From Leptospira ainlahdjerensis (lineage in GTDB: Bacteria; Spirochaetota; Leptospiria; Leptospirales; Leptospiraceae), in NCBI RefSeq assembly GCF_016919175.1, contig NZ_JAFFPU010000075.1, positions 62,001 to 126,000 of the forward strand: a DNA stretch of 64,000 nucleotides. Reading direction: 5' to 3'. Shown piece by piece: positions 19,125 through 32,790 of the stretch (position 1 is its first letter; the number at the start of each line of letters is the position of its first letter). The position numbers and the translations under genes are program-made. Below the pieces are notes generated by a model. It was not told the DNA's origin and did no database searches. It saw only the letters and a program-made list of their open reading frames with translations.

Positions 19125-19463
19125 ATGTCCGACGATTTCAAAATTTTCGTAGATCTCACCGTATCTGTTCCCATCATTCACATTGAAGGCGAGATTACTT
19201 CCGAAGCCGACGAGGAAATCGTAGGGAAGTATGAATCTATTCCCGCAGAGAAAAGAAGCAGAGTGATCTTGAACTTTCAAGGGACTTCGTATATCAATTC
19301 GGCGGGAATCGCAACTCTCATCAGTTTGATTACGAGAGCCTCCGAGACAAAAGGCAAAATCGAATTCGCGGGTCTCAACGAACACTTTAGAAAGGTGATG
19401 GATATTGTCGGTCTAACCGATTTCGTCTTGATCCACAACACTCTTCAAGAAGCTCTTAAGTAA
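19125..19463 (+). CDS. STAS-domain anti-sigma factor antagonist
   Basis: The 112-residue protein is a single STAS domain: IIHIEGEITSEADEEIVGKY, RVILNFQGTSYINSAGIATL with the phosphorylatable Ser in the NSAG motif, and FRKVMDIVGLTDFVLIHNT. SpoIIAA-like antagonists bind anti-sigma kinases when unphosphorylated. No kinase or sigma factor gene is adjacent, so its partner lies elsewhere. I chose the ATG at 19125 over the GTG at 19110. Its last 8 bases overlap the end of kdsB on the opposite strand. Confidence 0.85.
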   Translation: MSDDFKIFVDLTVSVPIIHIEGEITSEADEEIVGKYESIPAEKRSRVILNFQGTSYINSAGIATLISLITRASETKGKIEFAGLNEHFRKVMDIVGLTDFVLIHNTLQEALK

Positions 19464-20196
19464 CCCAACCTTTCTTTTTAAAATCCTGGATTACGATCTC
19501 CAGATCCTCGGGCGTGTCCACGGACAATCCCGCTTCCTTTGCAAGAAAAACTCCGATTCCATAACCGGCTTCGATCGCCCTGAGTTGTTCCAGCGATTCG
19601 GATTCTTCCAAATTACTTTTCGGAAGAGAATTGTACTTTAATAAGAATTCTCGATCGTATCCGTAAATTCCCAAATGACGATAGAGTGGAACCGTTGCCT
19701 TGAACTGACTTGGTATGAGTGATCTTGAAAAGTAGATCGCCTTTCCATTCTGATCGATGATAACTTTGACTCGGTTGGGATCGCTTCCGTGCGTCGGATC
19801 CAAAAGCGGAACTGCGGCTGTGCTCATCGTCCATTCCGGATGAGAGACTTTGATACTAGCGACTCCGTCGATGAGTTCCGGTTCGATCCCGGGTTCGTCT
19901 CCTTGGATGTTTACGACGACGGGAAAGTCGGGAAATTTTTCCGCGACTTCTATGATTCGATCCGTTCCGGAAGGATGATCCGGACTCGTAAGAACACTCT
20001 TACCTCCGAATCCGAGTACAACGTCATGAATGCGTTGATCGTCGGTCGCCACGACTAATTCGGAAAGAGTGGAAGACCGGGAGGCATTCCGGTATGTCCA
20101 CTCGATCATCGTTTTGTCGCCGATCTTCGCGAGCGGCTTTCCCGGAAACCGAGAGCTCGCATAACGCGCCGGGATTACCCCGAGAATTTTTCTCAT
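19456..20196 (-). CDS. kdsB: 3-deoxy-manno-octulosonate cytidylyltransferase
   Basis: The 246-residue protein begins VIPARYASSRFPGKPLAKIG, the CTP-binding signature of KdsB, followed by VVATDDQRI, HPSGTDRIIEV and VVNIQGDEPGI. KdsB activates Kdo as CMP-Kdo for lipopolysaccharide inner core assembly in the cytoplasm. Its start codon overlaps the fliL stop by one base (TGATG), so it is the last gene of the flagellar motor operon. That is an odd location for a lipopolysaccharide gene. Confidence 0.95.
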   Translation of the reverse strand: MRKILGVIPARYASSRFPGKPLAKIGDKTMIEWTYRNASRSSTLSELVVATDDQRIHDVVLGFGGKSVLTSPDHPSGTDRIIEVAEKFPDFPVVVNIQGDEPGIEPELIDGVASIKVSHPEWTMSTAAVPLLDPTHGSDPNRVKVIIDQNGKAIYFSRSLIPSQFKATVPLYRHLGIYGYDREFLLKYNSLPKSNLEESESLEQLRAIEAGYGIGVFLAKEAGLSVDTPEDLEIVIQDFKKKGWVT

Positions 20197-20720
20197 CAGT
20201 TGACGATAAATTCCGTAAAGTAGACTTCCTGGATCTTTCCTTCGGTAAGAATATGATTCACTTGTGCTTTGATCTCTTCCCGAAGATCCAACTGGTCTTC
20301 GATATTGATCAATTCGTCTTTGGATTTTCGTCCTACGATCAAGTTGATCAAATCCCGCATCTGCGCGTTTCTTTCCGCAAGCTCCGCAGACAAGGTTTGA
20401 TCTTCTTTCGCAATTCCAAAAGCCAACTTCATCTTAACGAAGTGAGCCTCTCCTTTGTCCGAAGTATTGATCCGAAATTCTTCCGTAAAATTATAGTTCG
20501 CTAATGGTGGAGGCGGTTTTACCAACGCCACGTTCTTCATCTGTTTGAATGTACTGGTCGCCGTTTGTTTTGCGACGACCATTGCAATGATGGCTACGAT
20601 GATAATTCCAAAAATCGCTCCGGCTACGTAAAGAAGCCATTTGATTATGGGCGATGTTCCACCGCCGCCTTCGGCGGCGGGTAGCCCGCCTTCTTCCTCA
20701 TCTATTTCCGCATCACCCAT
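20196..20720 (-). CDS. fliL: Flagellar basal body-associated protein FliL
   Basis: The 174-residue protein has a cytoplasmic acidic/Gly tail (1-24), one transmembrane helix (about 26-50) and a periplasmic domain with YNFTEEFRINTSD, LSAELAERNAQMRDLINLIV and the FliL-type end IQEVYFTEFIVN. FliL sits around the stator units and supports motor torque and stator stability. In spirochaetes it acts on periplasmic flagella. It follows motB by 40 bases and overlaps kdsB by one base. Confidence 0.92.
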   Translation of the reverse strand: MGDAEIDEEEGGLPAAEGGGGTSPIIKWLLYVAGAIFGIIIVAIIAMVVAKQTATSTFKQMKNVALVKPPPPLANYNFTEEFRINTSDKGEAHFVKMKLAFGIAKEDQTLSAELAERNAQMRDLINLIVGRKSKDELINIEDQLDLREEIKAQVNHILTEGKIQEVYFTEFIVN

Positions 20721-20760
20721 TGGTTTGCCTCCTGAATTTTGACGTTAGTTGTTCTTCCGG

Positions 20761-21588
<828 letters not shown>

Positions 21589-21603
21589 AATAAAAGCCCG
21601 AGT

Positions 21604-22386
21604 TTACTCGCTGTCGTCCTTGAGTACGTCCCTTTCTGAAGGAGGAAGAAATGAAGACAGTTTATCTTTTACAATCCGCGGGTTATCCCCGGACTGAATG
21701 GAAAGAGTTCCTTCGATCATAATCTGTTTGATGGTAAGTTCGTCTTCGGATTTACGCATCAGCTTTTTCATCACGGGAATAGCGAACATGTTCGCACCCA
21801 TGGATCCGTAAAGCGTCGTAATCAAGGCCGCCGCCATCCCCGTTCCGATCGCGGAAGGGTCTCCGGAACCAAGGTTCTTTAACATCTGTACGAGTCCGAT
21901 CAAGGTTCCGATCATCCCGAAGGCGGGAGCCAAGGCTCCCCAGTTTTCCCACCAGGCCTTACCGTTATTATGACGCGCGGCGATGTTTCCCATCTCCGTT
22001 TCCATAATGTTACGAACCAGCTCGGGGTCGGTTCCGTCCACGACGAGAGTAATTCCTTTTCGTAAGAATTCGTCGGGAAGTTCGTTTACGTCGTCTTCCA
22101 GCGCGAGAAGACCTTCTCTTCTGGCTTTCTCCGAAAAGGAGACTAACGTTTTGATCAATTCGATGAGGTCGTGTTTTTCGGTTCTAAAAACCTTTTGGGT
22201 GACTTTTCCGACCGCGAGTGTGGATTCCCAAGGGACCGCCATGATCGTTCCCGCGGTCGCCCCTCCGAACGTAATGATGACCGATGGAATATCGAAAATG
22301 TCTATTGGGCTTAATCCTGCTGAGATGATACCGAAGATCATGAGGACAACCGCCGATCCTAAACCAACTACTGTTCCAAAATCCAT
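21604..22386 (-). CDS. motA: Flagellar motor stator protein MotA
   Basis: The 260-residue protein has four transmembrane segments, two at the N terminus (FGTVVGLGSAVVLMIFGIIS and the ITFGGATAGTIMAV region) and two after a cytoplasmic loop (LAPAFGMIGTLIGLVQML and MAAALITTLYGSMGANM). The loop contains charged residues (KARREGLLALEDD) that contact FliG in the family. It forms the stator channel with MotB. It lies 6 bases after flbD in the operon. Confidence 0.95.
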   Translation of the reverse strand: MDFGTVVGLGSAVVLMIFGIISAGLSPIDIFDIPSVIITFGGATAGTIMAVPWESTLAVGKVTQKVFRTEKHDLIELIKTLVSFSEKARREGLLALEDDVNELPDEFLRKGITLVVDGTDPELVRNIMETEMGNIAARHNNGKAWWENWGALAPAFGMIGTLIGLVQMLKNLGSGDPSAIGTGMAAALITTLYGSMGANMFAIPVMKKLMRKSEDELTIKQIMIEGTLSIQSGDNPRIVKDKLSSFLPPSERDVLKDDSE

Positions 22387-22392
22387 AATTTT

Positions 22393-22617
22393 TTATTCCA
22401 CCCTTTTGAACTGGTCCGGAGAAGATCCCAGAGGAAACACAAGAATCCGTTTCTTATATTCTAAAATTTTTTCGATGACTTCGGGAATGGATTCCTTTAC
22501 CACAAACTTTCTATCGTTGGAAAGGGTGATCGTCGTATCAGGATTGGCTTCAAGGCACTCGATATGAGATGCGTTGAGCACGAATTCGTCCCCTTTCAGT
22601 CTGTGAAGTAGAATCAA
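22393..22617 (-). CDS. flbD: FlbD-like flagellar protein
   Basis: The 74-residue protein matches the small FlbD family (MILLHRLKGDEFVLNASHIE, then NPDTTITLSNDRKFVVKESI). In spirochaetes flbD is typically located just upstream of motA, as here. The function is poorly defined; it is not the Caulobacter regulator of the same name. It begins 5 bases after the glycosyltransferase stop codon, so the transcript may start upstream of the glycosyltransferase gene. Confidence 0.9.
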   Translation of the reverse strand: MILLHRLKGDEFVLNASHIECLEANPDTTITLSNDRKFVVKESIPEVIEKILEYKKRILVFPLGSSPDQFKRVE

Positions 22618-22622
22618 AACAA

Positions 22623-23723
22623 TTAGCCCTTTTTCCTCGGAGTTCTCATTCTATTCTCGACCTGCTTTTGGATTTCGATAATGAATTTTTCCTCGGTAAA
22701 TCGGCTTACGTTCTTCTGAAAGTCGGCGGTTTTCCAGGAAATACGATCGGCTCGATCGATCGCCTCGTTCAAAGACTCTACGCTTTGTTCCTGAAAGAAG
22801 ATTCCCGTTTTTCCCGAGACCACGGTTTCAAGCGCGCCGCCCTTCCCAAAAGCGATCACCGGAGTTTGATAGGCCTGGGCTTCGACGGGAGCGATTCCGA
22901 AATCTTCCATTCCGGGGAAGATAAAAGCTTTTGCCTTTTTGTAATATTCTAATACTTCTTCCCTTTTGAGATGAGGAAGAACTTCGATATTCTTCGGAAG
23001 ATGAGAAGTCAGCTTTTTAAACTCCTGGCCGCCTCCAATGAGGACGAGCCTCTTTCCATTCTTACGAAACGCTTCGATCGCGAGATCGATCCTTTTGTAA
23101 GGCGCGAATGCGGAAACGATGAGATAGAAATCGTCCTTCTTCTCGGAAACAACTTTCCATTTTTCAGGAAGACAAGGTGGGAAGATGACTTTCGATTCTC
23201 TACGATAGAATTTTTGGATTCTTCTCGCGACAAACTCTGAATTGGACCAGAAAGAATCCACTCTGGAAGAAGAGGCCGCGTCCCAGGTTCTCAGATAATT
23301 GGAGATGAGTTCGAAGGCGAAAAATTTAAGACCTTTACGAGAAGGAAAGTAATCGTAGTAGAGATCCCAAACATAACGCATCGGAGAATGGACGTAGCTA
23401 AAATGTACCGAGTCAGGATCGGTGATGACCCCTTTAGCGACACAGTGAGAAGAAGAGATAACGAGATCGTATCCTTTCAGATCCAAGGACTCGATCGCAG
23501 TAGGAAAGAGAGGAAGATACCAACGATACTTGGAATCCTTAAAGGGAAGGTTGTTTGTAAAGGCGGTTGTGATCTTTCTTTGTTCGATCCGAGGATTTAA
23601 TTTTCCCGGAGTGTAGAATAGAGTGAAGAGATCGGCGGAAGGATAAATTTTGAAGAGAGAATCGAGGACCAATTCTCCCCCTCGCATTCCGTTGAGCCAG
23701 TCATGGATGATTGCAACTTTCAT
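22623..23723 (-). CDS. Group 1 (GT4-type) glycosyltransferase
   Basis: The 366-residue protein has an N-terminal IIHDWLNGMRGGELVLD, a donor-binding half with YLIVSAFAPYKRIDLAIEAF, and the E(x7)E region FPGMEDFGIAPVEAQAYQTP, followed by AFGKGGALETV. This is the GT-B fold of group 1 glycosyltransferases, often mannosyl- or rhamnosyl-transferases for surface polysaccharide. It is the first gene of a minus-strand run with flbD, motA, motB, fliL and kdsB. Whether it glycosylates flagellin or makes lipopolysaccharide is unknown. Confidence 0.9.
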   Translation of the reverse strand: MKVAIIHDWLNGMRGGELVLDSLFKIYPSADLFTLFYTPGKLNPRIEQRKITTAFTNNLPFKDSKYRWYLPLFPTAIESLDLKGYDLVISSSHCVAKGVITDPDSVHFSYVHSPMRYVWDLYYDYFPSRKGLKFFAFELISNYLRTWDAASSSRVDSFWSNSEFVARRIQKFYRRESKVIFPPCLPEKWKVVSEKKDDFYLIVSAFAPYKRIDLAIEAFRKNGKRLVLIGGGQEFKKLTSHLPKNIEVLPHLKREEVLEYYKKAKAFIFPGMEDFGIAPVEAQAYQTPVIAFGKGGALETVVSGKTGIFFQEQSVESLNEAIDRADRISWKTADFQKNVSRFTEEKFIIEIQKQVENRMRTPRKKG

Positions 23724-23763
23724 ATTGGTTTCATCGGCAGATTTTGGATTTCTCTGTTGAGAG

Positions 23764-24064
23764 AAAGTGTGGGAACTCCTCTGTTTATGATGAAGGCGCT
23801 CGTTCCAAGGAGATCGCGAAAGTGTGGGAATTCCTCTCCATTTGCGATTCGGTTTTTTAGGAAAGCGCTTATAGAAAAAATTCTAACCTATTCGTAAACT
23901 TGTTTTGGAAAGAATGTAGGAACTCCCCTGTTTCTTTGTGATTCTGAAAAGTGCGGGAACTCCCCGTTCGAGGTTTTTCGGTAAAAGCCTGATTCTAAAA
24001 AGTAGGAACTCCTTCGTTCGAAGTTCGGTGATCAATGGGAATTCTTGAAAAAGTAGGAACTCCT
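23764..24064. repeat. Cluster of six short hairpin repeats
   Basis: Six copies of the GGAACTCC-type element lie within 300 bases, at about 23764, 23819, 23912, 23947, 23996 and 24048, all in the AACT orientation on the plus strand. Flanks vary between GTGTGG, GTAGG and GTGCGGG. Most have lost full arm complementarity, for example at 23764 where the right side is CCTCTG. Confidence 0.75.
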
Positions 24065-24201
24065 AACTACAGTCTTAAGATGACACAAAGCCGTTGTCCC
24101 GACAAAGAATCGCCTTTCCAGATTTTCCGAGAAATGTCTCAAAATACGACGGGACTTAAGAATTCAGATTTTTCTTTGCCGAACGACCAAGGACAAAATT
24201 T

Positions 24202-24715
24202 TTAAGGACCCGATTGGAGATTCAGATTCTCATCACGCCCGAAAGAAGAATTGGATTCTATTCTAAATTCTTCTGAGAAATTTTTGTAAAAAAGAACCCG
24301 CTTCCACCGGACTTGCAAAGAAATGACACCTTCCACAATCTTTTCCTCGGAAAATTTCCGGAGAACACAAACAAGATGATCCAAATCGATCCCATTCTTC
24401 TCTGTTTGCAAATATGTGTTGGCTTTCGATAACGTAGTCTTCGTTCGCGGCGACGATCCACTTCTCCACCTTTACGTTGGATTTACCATGAGGAAACTCA
24501 CCCTATCAAAAAACCGAATCACTTCCACGAAGCTGTTCTTCATTCCGCTATCAGGATTTCTCCCGGGAAAACCCCAGTTTGGGCCTTGAGAAAGATCCTT
24601 CTTTAAGGACCTCCAATTTGTTTTCGAATATACTCCGAAAAATCGATCGATCATTTCTGACTTGAGATGTTTGAAAGTAGGAACTCCACTGGATTCAATC
24701 AGAATATAGAGATTA
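24202..24715 (-). pseudogene. Frameshifted remnant of an unknown protein gene
   Basis: Read on the minus strand, a protein-like frame runs from about 24715 (IESSGVPTFKHLKSEMIDRF ... KNSFVEVIRFFDRVSFLMVN). It breaks near 24470 and continues in another frame (VKVEKWIVAANEDYVIESQH), then shifts back near 24396 (DLDHLVCVLRKFSEEKIVEG ... RWKRVLFYKNFSEEF). Two compensating shifts in an otherwise coherent, well-balanced protein indicate a decayed gene or assembly errors. No family is recognised. A copy of the short hairpin repeat (24674-24687) lies in its 5' part and would read GVPTF. The stretch from 24065 to 24201 holds nothing I can identify. Confidence 0.5.
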
Positions 24716-24913
24716 GAAAATTCTCAAATTAAAAAACATTTTTCTTTCTCACTTTTGTTTCAAGCATTTGAAATGCAGAAAGGATTGAACTTACCTTTCT
24801 TTGAAATGTTCCAGAGCTTGGATCATTAAAAGTAGAGAATGGAGGAGTTCTATCTTTGAAAGACTTGGAAGAAAAAAAGCTTAAGCAAGAATCGTAAGCT
24901 TGAAAAAAAATCT
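24716..24913. other. Gap with degenerate repeat, no gene seen
   Basis: AT-rich spacer between the frameshifted remnant and the MCE gene. A degraded repeat copy (GGAGGAGTTCTATCTTT) starts at 24841. No coding frame stands out. Confidence 0.4.
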
Positions 24914-25714
24914 TTAGAGTTTTCCGAAATAATAATCGTTTCCAACACTCCCTATGAGAGTTGTTCTTCGATACAAATTGATCGTAAAAGGAGTCGGCGC
25001 GGAACGTTCCAATTTGCGATATCCTTCCGAATAACGCCGAGCGTCGTTTCCGAAAATTCTCGCATCCGTAAGAAGTTCCAAAAGATTATCATAGGTTTCC
25101 GGGGAATGAATCATCCTTGGAATCGTCCCACGATTGGATTTGAGTTTCTCGGAGATCTCATAGAGGTTTGTAAAAGAAGCGCGAATATCTTCTCGATTCT
25201 CACGAATCACTCCCGTCGAAGCAGCGAAAAAATCTTCGAAGTAATCCGCAGAAGGAAGGAAGTCGGGAGCGCGCTGTTCCTCTTCGAGATAAGTAGGCTG
25301 GAAGAATGTGGTATCTTCTTTCTCCGAAGAACCCGGATCGATGTCGATCGTTCTTCCGGAAAGAATCGTATTCGTCTGAAACGTAATCTTGTAATTGTCC
25401 CAGAGAGTAATCGGTTCCTTGAGACGAATGACGATCTCGATCGCCTTGGTTTGATCCTTGTTTAAGAATCTCTGATCACCCACTTCTTCGATCGGGACGA
25501 CATCCAGACTTCGAACGATTCCCCTTTCCACCCCGAGAATCCGTACCGGTGCTCCCGGATGAATTCCTTCCAGACGTGGATAATAAATTTTCATCGTATA
25601 AGGATAATCGTCTATGGTTCCGGCCTTTTCGACCACGGCCATATACATCCCTAAGGAGAATCCTAAAAAGAAAATGACGCCCGTAAGGACCGCGATGTGT
25701 TTTGAGAGATTCAT
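24914..25714 (-). CDS. MCE/MlaD domain protein
   Basis: I placed the start at the ATG at 25714 ([20 protein letters not shown]), which begins a transmembrane anchor. Upstream codons to 25975 overlap repeat-containing spacer and are not protein-like. The exported part has [20 protein letters not shown] and [13 protein letters not shown], the MCE core that forms lipid-transfer rings. A helical region with [19 protein letters not shown] follows, typical of MlaD-like tethers. It probably takes part in phospholipid transport between membranes. The permease and ATPase partner genes are not in this window. Confidence 0.85.
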   Translation of the reverse strand: MNLSKHIAVLTGVIFFLGFSLGMYMAVVEKAGTIDDYPYTMKIYYPRLEGIHPGAPVRILGVERGIVRSLDVVPIEEVGDQRFLNKDQTKAIEIVIRLKEPITLWDNYKITFQTNTILSGRTIDIDPGSSEKEDTTFFQPTYLEEEQRAPDFLPSADYFEDFFAASTGVIRENREDIRASFTNLYEISEKLKSNRGTIPRMIHSPETYDNLLELLTDARIFGNDARRYSEGYRKLERSAPTPFTINLYRRTTLIGSVGNDYYFGKL

Positions 25715-26068
25715 AAACGAATTGGTATATTTATAAGATCGGTATTCAATTCTTTGCTTTCCAAGAAGGAATTCTTTTTTCCGAAAAAATAATGTCCCAA
25801 GAAGAATTCTCTCCGCCGAAAAAGCACCGGATTCTAGGACCAAAAATTCTTCCCTTGCAATCAGAGTTCCTTTGTATTCCGGAAGAATGCGGGAACTCCC
25901 CTTTTTTTGAGCGCCTCGGAGAAAACGACCGCCTTTCAAATCGAAGGATTCTTCCCAATTGCAAATCCTTCCCAAGATTGCGGGAACTCTCCGTCAAAAA
26001 CAAGCTGTACTTCAGAAAGAAATTCCCGATATTGGAACCAGAGAAGAAATTTACCTCAAGATCTGGCC
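25715..26068. repeat. mlaD-ftsQ divergent gap with two hairpin repeat copies
   Basis: The 354-base gap holds two copies of the repeat, GAATGCGGGAACTCCCC (near 25885) and GCGGGAACTCTCCG (near 25979), in the same orientation and about 95 bases apart. It must also contain the promoters of both flanking genes. A TATAAA-like box lies on the minus strand near 25731-25736 for the MCE gene. Confidence 0.6.
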
Positions 26069-26815
26069 ATGAGACATAATCTGATTGACTTTCTAAGAGA
26101 ATTCGTGCAGAAAAGGAGAAACATTCTCCTCTTGGCTCTTCTCATTTGTATTTTGAGCGTTGGGGCGATTCTCGGATTTCGTTTTCAAGGAATTCCCCGA
26201 GAACTGAATAAGTTAATCATTACGGGGCACGAAAAGCTCAAAACGGAAGAAATCGTCAGAATGCTTGAAATTCAACCCGGGACCTCCTTTGATACTCTGG
26301 ACTTGGATCTTCTGGAAAAAAAACTCTCCAGGCATCCGAGAGTGAATTCTGCCCGTATCACAAAAAAGTCGGAAGACCAACTCCTCATAGAACTCACCGA
26401 AAGAAAAGCTTCCTTCATCGTCAACTCGGACGGACATCTCTACGAGATCGATTCCGAACACAGAGTTCTTTCGAAAGACGACGTCCGTGAAAAGGATCTC
26501 TGTGTTCTTTCCGGAAACTTTCCCGTAAAAAAAGGATTCATCCAAGACGCAAGCTTTCGGGATCTTTATAATTCCGTTGAACAGGCTTTTAGAATGTATC
26601 CGGCTCTCAAGCCAAGAATCTCCGAAGTTCTTCTCCAAGAAGACGGAGAAATCTTTTTTTTCGCGGACGAGCCGATTCAATTGAGAATCCAAATCGGAAC
26701 CCTTCTTCACAAAGACCAAATCCGAAAACTCTACGCAATTTTAGCCTATTTTGAAAAAGATAAAATTCAATCCGAGCTCGTAGATATCAGAGGAGAAGAC
26801 GCGGTCTATCACTGA
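26069..26815 (+). CDS. ftsQ: Cell division protein FtsQ/DivIB
   Basis: The 248-residue protein has a short cytoplasmic tail, one transmembrane helix (about 19-37, [19 protein letters not shown]), a POTRA domain ([40 protein letters not shown]) and a C-terminal beta domain. FtsQ links early and late divisome proteins in the periplasm. I used the ATG at 26069; the frame is open back to 25907, but that stretch includes a hairpin repeat. ftsA begins one base after its stop. Confidence 0.9.
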   Translation: MRHNLIDFLREFVQKRRNILLLALLICILSVGAILGFRFQGIPRELNKLIITGHEKLKTEEIVRMLEIQPGTSFDTLDLDLLEKKLSRHPRVNSARITKKSEDQLLIELTERKASFIVNSDGHLYEIDSEHRVLSKDDVREKDLCVLSGNFPVKKGFIQDASFRDLYNSVEQAFRMYPALKPRISEVLLQEDGEIFFFADEPIQLRIQIGTLLHKDQIRKLYAILAYFEKDKIQSELVDIRGEDAVYH

Positions 26816-26816
26816 C

Positions 26817-28046
<1,230 letters not shown>

Positions 28047-28070
28047 CCGTCCTCCAAAAGGAAAAATACA

Positions 28071-29273
28071 ATGATCCGTTTTGAAGAAGAAACAAAAACA
28101 AGCCCGGCAGTTATAAAAGTTTTCGGAGTCGGCGGAGGCGGAATGAACGCCGTCACGCGGATGTCCAACTCCACTCTCAAAGGAGTCGAGTTCGCGATTC
28201 TCAACACCGACGAACAGGTGTTACTTCGTTCTCCCGTGGAAAATAAAATCATCTTAGGAACCAAGATCACGCGCGGAATGGGGGCGGGCGGCGATCCCGA
28301 ACTCGGCTACAAGGCCGCAGAAGAAGATAAGGAAAGAATTCAGTCCGTCGTGAGAGGATCTGATATGGTCTTTATCACCGCGGGAATGGGCGGCGGAACC
28401 GGAACAGGCGCGGCTCCGGTGATCGCAAAGATCGCAAAAGAAATGAAATGTCTCGTGGTTGGAGTGGTGACTCTTCCCTTTTCCTTCGAAGGAAGAAGAA
28501 GAATGGAACTCGCTCGTAAAGGAATCGAACAACTTCGTTCGCACGTCGATACTCTCATTCTGATCAACAACGATTCTATCTTTCGAGTCGTGGACAAATC
28601 GACTCCGATCGATCTCGCCTTTCAGGTGATAGACGATATTCTTCTCAACGCCGTACGAGGAATCAGCGATATCATCAACAACCCCGGTTTGATCAACGTG
28701 GATTTTGCGGACGTAAAGACTATCATGCGCGATACGGGCGACGCGGTGATGGGAGTCGGCGAAGGAAGCGGAGAAGGAAAAGTTAAAGAGGCAGTGGAAT
28801 TTGCGATCAACAATTCGCTGTTAGACTCTTCTTCGATCGCGGGAGCTTCTTCGCTTCTCATCAACGTTTCCGGCGGAAAGGATCTTACGATCTCCGATTG
28901 GAACGAAGTTTCGGGAATCATCACTTCTCAAGTGGATCCGAATGCGAATATCATCATCGGCCTTCACGAAGACGAAAGCCTAGCGAACAAAATCCGGGTC
29001 ACTGTGATCGCAACCGGCTTTAGCAAGCGTAATCCTTCCGGAAAACTGATTCAAAATCAGGATCTCAGTACAAGAGTTCAGGAGAACTACGGTTTTCAGA
29101 GAAAGGCTGTGGGAATGGAATCTCCGAATGAGAGAAAGGAGTTCCTACAGGAAGATTCAGGAGAAACGGTCCGTGCGACTCCGGGTTCCCTTCGACTTCG
29201 TTCTTCCAACGTTCCGAAGTCGGAAGACTACGATATACCAGCCTATCTTCGAAGAAACAATTCACCGAACTGA
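28071..29273 (+). CDS. ftsZ: Cell division protein FtsZ
   Basis: The 400-residue tubulin homologue has [15 protein letters not shown], the tubulin signature [13 protein letters not shown] and the T7 loop region [12 protein letters not shown] variable linker (about 325-385) leads to the conserved tail [10 protein letters not shown] that binds FtsA. FtsZ polymerises with GTP at the division site. The linker DNA at 29135-29151 matches the short hairpin repeat (GGAGTTCCTAC). A terminator follows at 29352. Confidence 0.97.
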   Translation: MIRFEEETKTSPAVIKVFGVGGGGMNAVTRMSNSTLKGVEFAILNTDEQVLLRSPVENKIILGTKITRGMGAGGDPELGYKAAEEDKERIQSVVRGSDMVFITAGMGGGTGTGAAPVIAKIAKEMKCLVVGVVTLPFSFEGRRRMELARKGIEQLRSHVDTLILINNDSIFRVVDKSTPIDLAFQVIDDILLNAVRGISDIINNPGLINVDFADVKTIMRDTGDAVMGVGEGSGEGKVKEAVEFAINNSLLDSSSIAGASSLLINVSGGKDLTISDWNEVSGIITSQVDPNANIIIGLHEDESLANKIRVTVIATGFSKRNPSGKLIQNQDLSTRVQENYGFQRKAVGMESPNERKEFLQEDSGETVRATPGSLRLRSSNVPKSEDYDIPAYLRRNNSPN

Positions 29274-29284
29274 GAAGTTTTTAT

Positions 29285-29300
29285 GGGAGTTCCTACTTTT
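29285..29300. repeat. Hairpin repeat copy after ftsZ
   Basis: GGGAGTTCCTACTTTT lies 12 bases after the ftsZ stop codon, in the AGTT orientation. It precedes the stronger terminator at 29352. Confidence 0.6.
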
Positions 29301-29351
29301 GTAGGATTCTTTCGATGGGTTCTTTTCGTTAGAAGTTCGGTCATCGAGAAT

Positions 29352-29390
29352 AAAAACGGCCCGAAAAGAATTGGGCCGTTTTTATTTTAA
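29352..29390 (+). terminator. Strong terminator after ftsZ
   Basis: The perfect 11-bp stem AAAAACGGCCC / GGGCCGTTTTT (29352-29362, 29373-29383) has A- and T-runs on both sides. It may act in both directions, ending ftsQAZ on the plus strand and lipL41-lep on the minus strand. Confidence 0.9.
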
Positions 29391-29480
29391 AAGATTTGTT
29401 TTTCTTATTCGAAACGGATCGGACTTTCAACGGGTTTTCGACTTTTTTGAAAAGTGTTCCGTTGTCGTTTTAAGTAAAAA

Positions 29481-29498
29481 GCGGGAGTTCCTACTTTT
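29481..29498 (-). repeat. Hairpin repeat containing the lep stop codon
   Basis: On the minus strand the lep gene ends GAGGAAAAGTAG and runs into GAACTCCCGC, so the TAG stop is part of the repeat (AAAAGTAGGAACTCCCGC). Confidence 0.65.
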
Positions 29499-29841
29499 CC
29501 TCTTCCTTCCCAAATTGTTTGCATTCTTTCAAATCTAAAAACTTTTCCTTTCCAAGTTCACACTGAACCTGTTTCAAAGTTTTGTCCGACATACAACGCA
29601 AAACAATGGCTCTCGACATATCCGGTTGAAGAATCTGCTTCAACATCAGCTGTCGCATTCCCGTGGGAATTTCCGTTTCGGAAGCTTGAGCAATCAACTT
29701 CACATTGTGCATTTGATTTTCGACACATTCTTCTTCGGTCGGGATTTTTCTGCAGTCCCCGAAAAAGAGAAAACAAAATGAGAATATAGAAATAAGAAAA
29801 GCGGACTTGCGCCCGCTTTTCCTGCAATCAATCGACTTCAA
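29491..29841 (-). CDS. lep: Lep, LipL41 expression partner lipoprotein
   Basis: The 116-residue protein has a hydrophobic leader and a lipobox-like Cys30 (FFGDC). The mature domain has paired Cys (EEECVENQMHN, IVLRCMSDKTLKQVQCELG, LKECK) and belongs to a small leptospiral lipoprotein family. Its position 9 bases after lipL41 identifies it as Lep, which in L. interrogans is reported to stabilise LipL41. The start codon is TTG without a good ribosome binding site, and a hairpin (29797-29820) lies inside the first 15 codons, so translation may depend on lipL41. The stop codon lies in a hairpin repeat. Confidence 0.85.
   Translation of the reverse strand: MKSIDCRKSGRKSAFLISIFSFCFLFFGDCRKIPTEEECVENQMHNVKLIAQASETEIPTGMRQLMLKQILQPDMSRAIVLRCMSDKTLKQVQCELGKEKFLDLKECKQFGKEEEK
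29797..29820 (-). terminator. Hairpin at the lipL41-lep junction, possible attenuator
   Basis: AAAAGCGG / CCGCTTTT (29797-29804, 29813-29820) forms an 8-bp stem. On the minus strand it ends in T4 and lies 30 bases after the lipL41 stop, inside the annotated start of lep. It may reduce lep expression relative to lipL41. Confidence 0.6.
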
Positions 29842-29850
29842 AGGAATCGA

Positions 29851-30918
<1,068 letters not shown>

Positions 30919-30960
30919 GGAAAGTAATACCAATCCTGTTTGATTTTGGGGATAAGGTCT

Positions 30961-30989
30961 CATTTAAAACTCGAAATAAATCGTGTCAA
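30961..30989 (-). promoter_or_regulatory. Likely sigma-70 promoter of lipL41
   Basis: On the minus strand TTGACA (30984-30989) and TAAATG (30961-30966) are separated by exactly 17 bases, about 43 bases before the lipL41 start codon. The close fit to consensus suits a highly expressed lipoprotein. Confidence 0.75.
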
Positions 30990-31099
30990 TATATTTTAGA
31001 ATGAAGGTTTGCAATTTGAATCCGAGCCGATTCTCATCCTATTTTTTTGATTGTAGCAAGACTTCTCTTAAGGGAAATTGAAAGGAAACGGGTTTTGCT

Positions 31100-32646
<1,547 letters not shown>

Positions 32647-32790
32647 CTAAGGGCGCCGATTCTTCAAGGAATTGATTTGTCGGAACAAATATCAAGCCCG
32701 GTAAAAAACATTGACTTTTTTAAAAACAGCACCGTTGAAAAATCAAAAATTCTACACTGATAGAAAGAATTATTATTTAGGAATATAGGA

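Noticed and set aside
23764..24064. CRISPR array
   Set aside because: Six similar short motifs are regularly close, but they are only about 16 bases, diverged, unevenly spaced and have no unique spacers of constant length or cas genes.
25715..25975. N-terminal extension of the MCE protein
   Set aside because: It overlaps a hairpin repeat and has no signal or domain; the transmembrane anchor begins at 25714.
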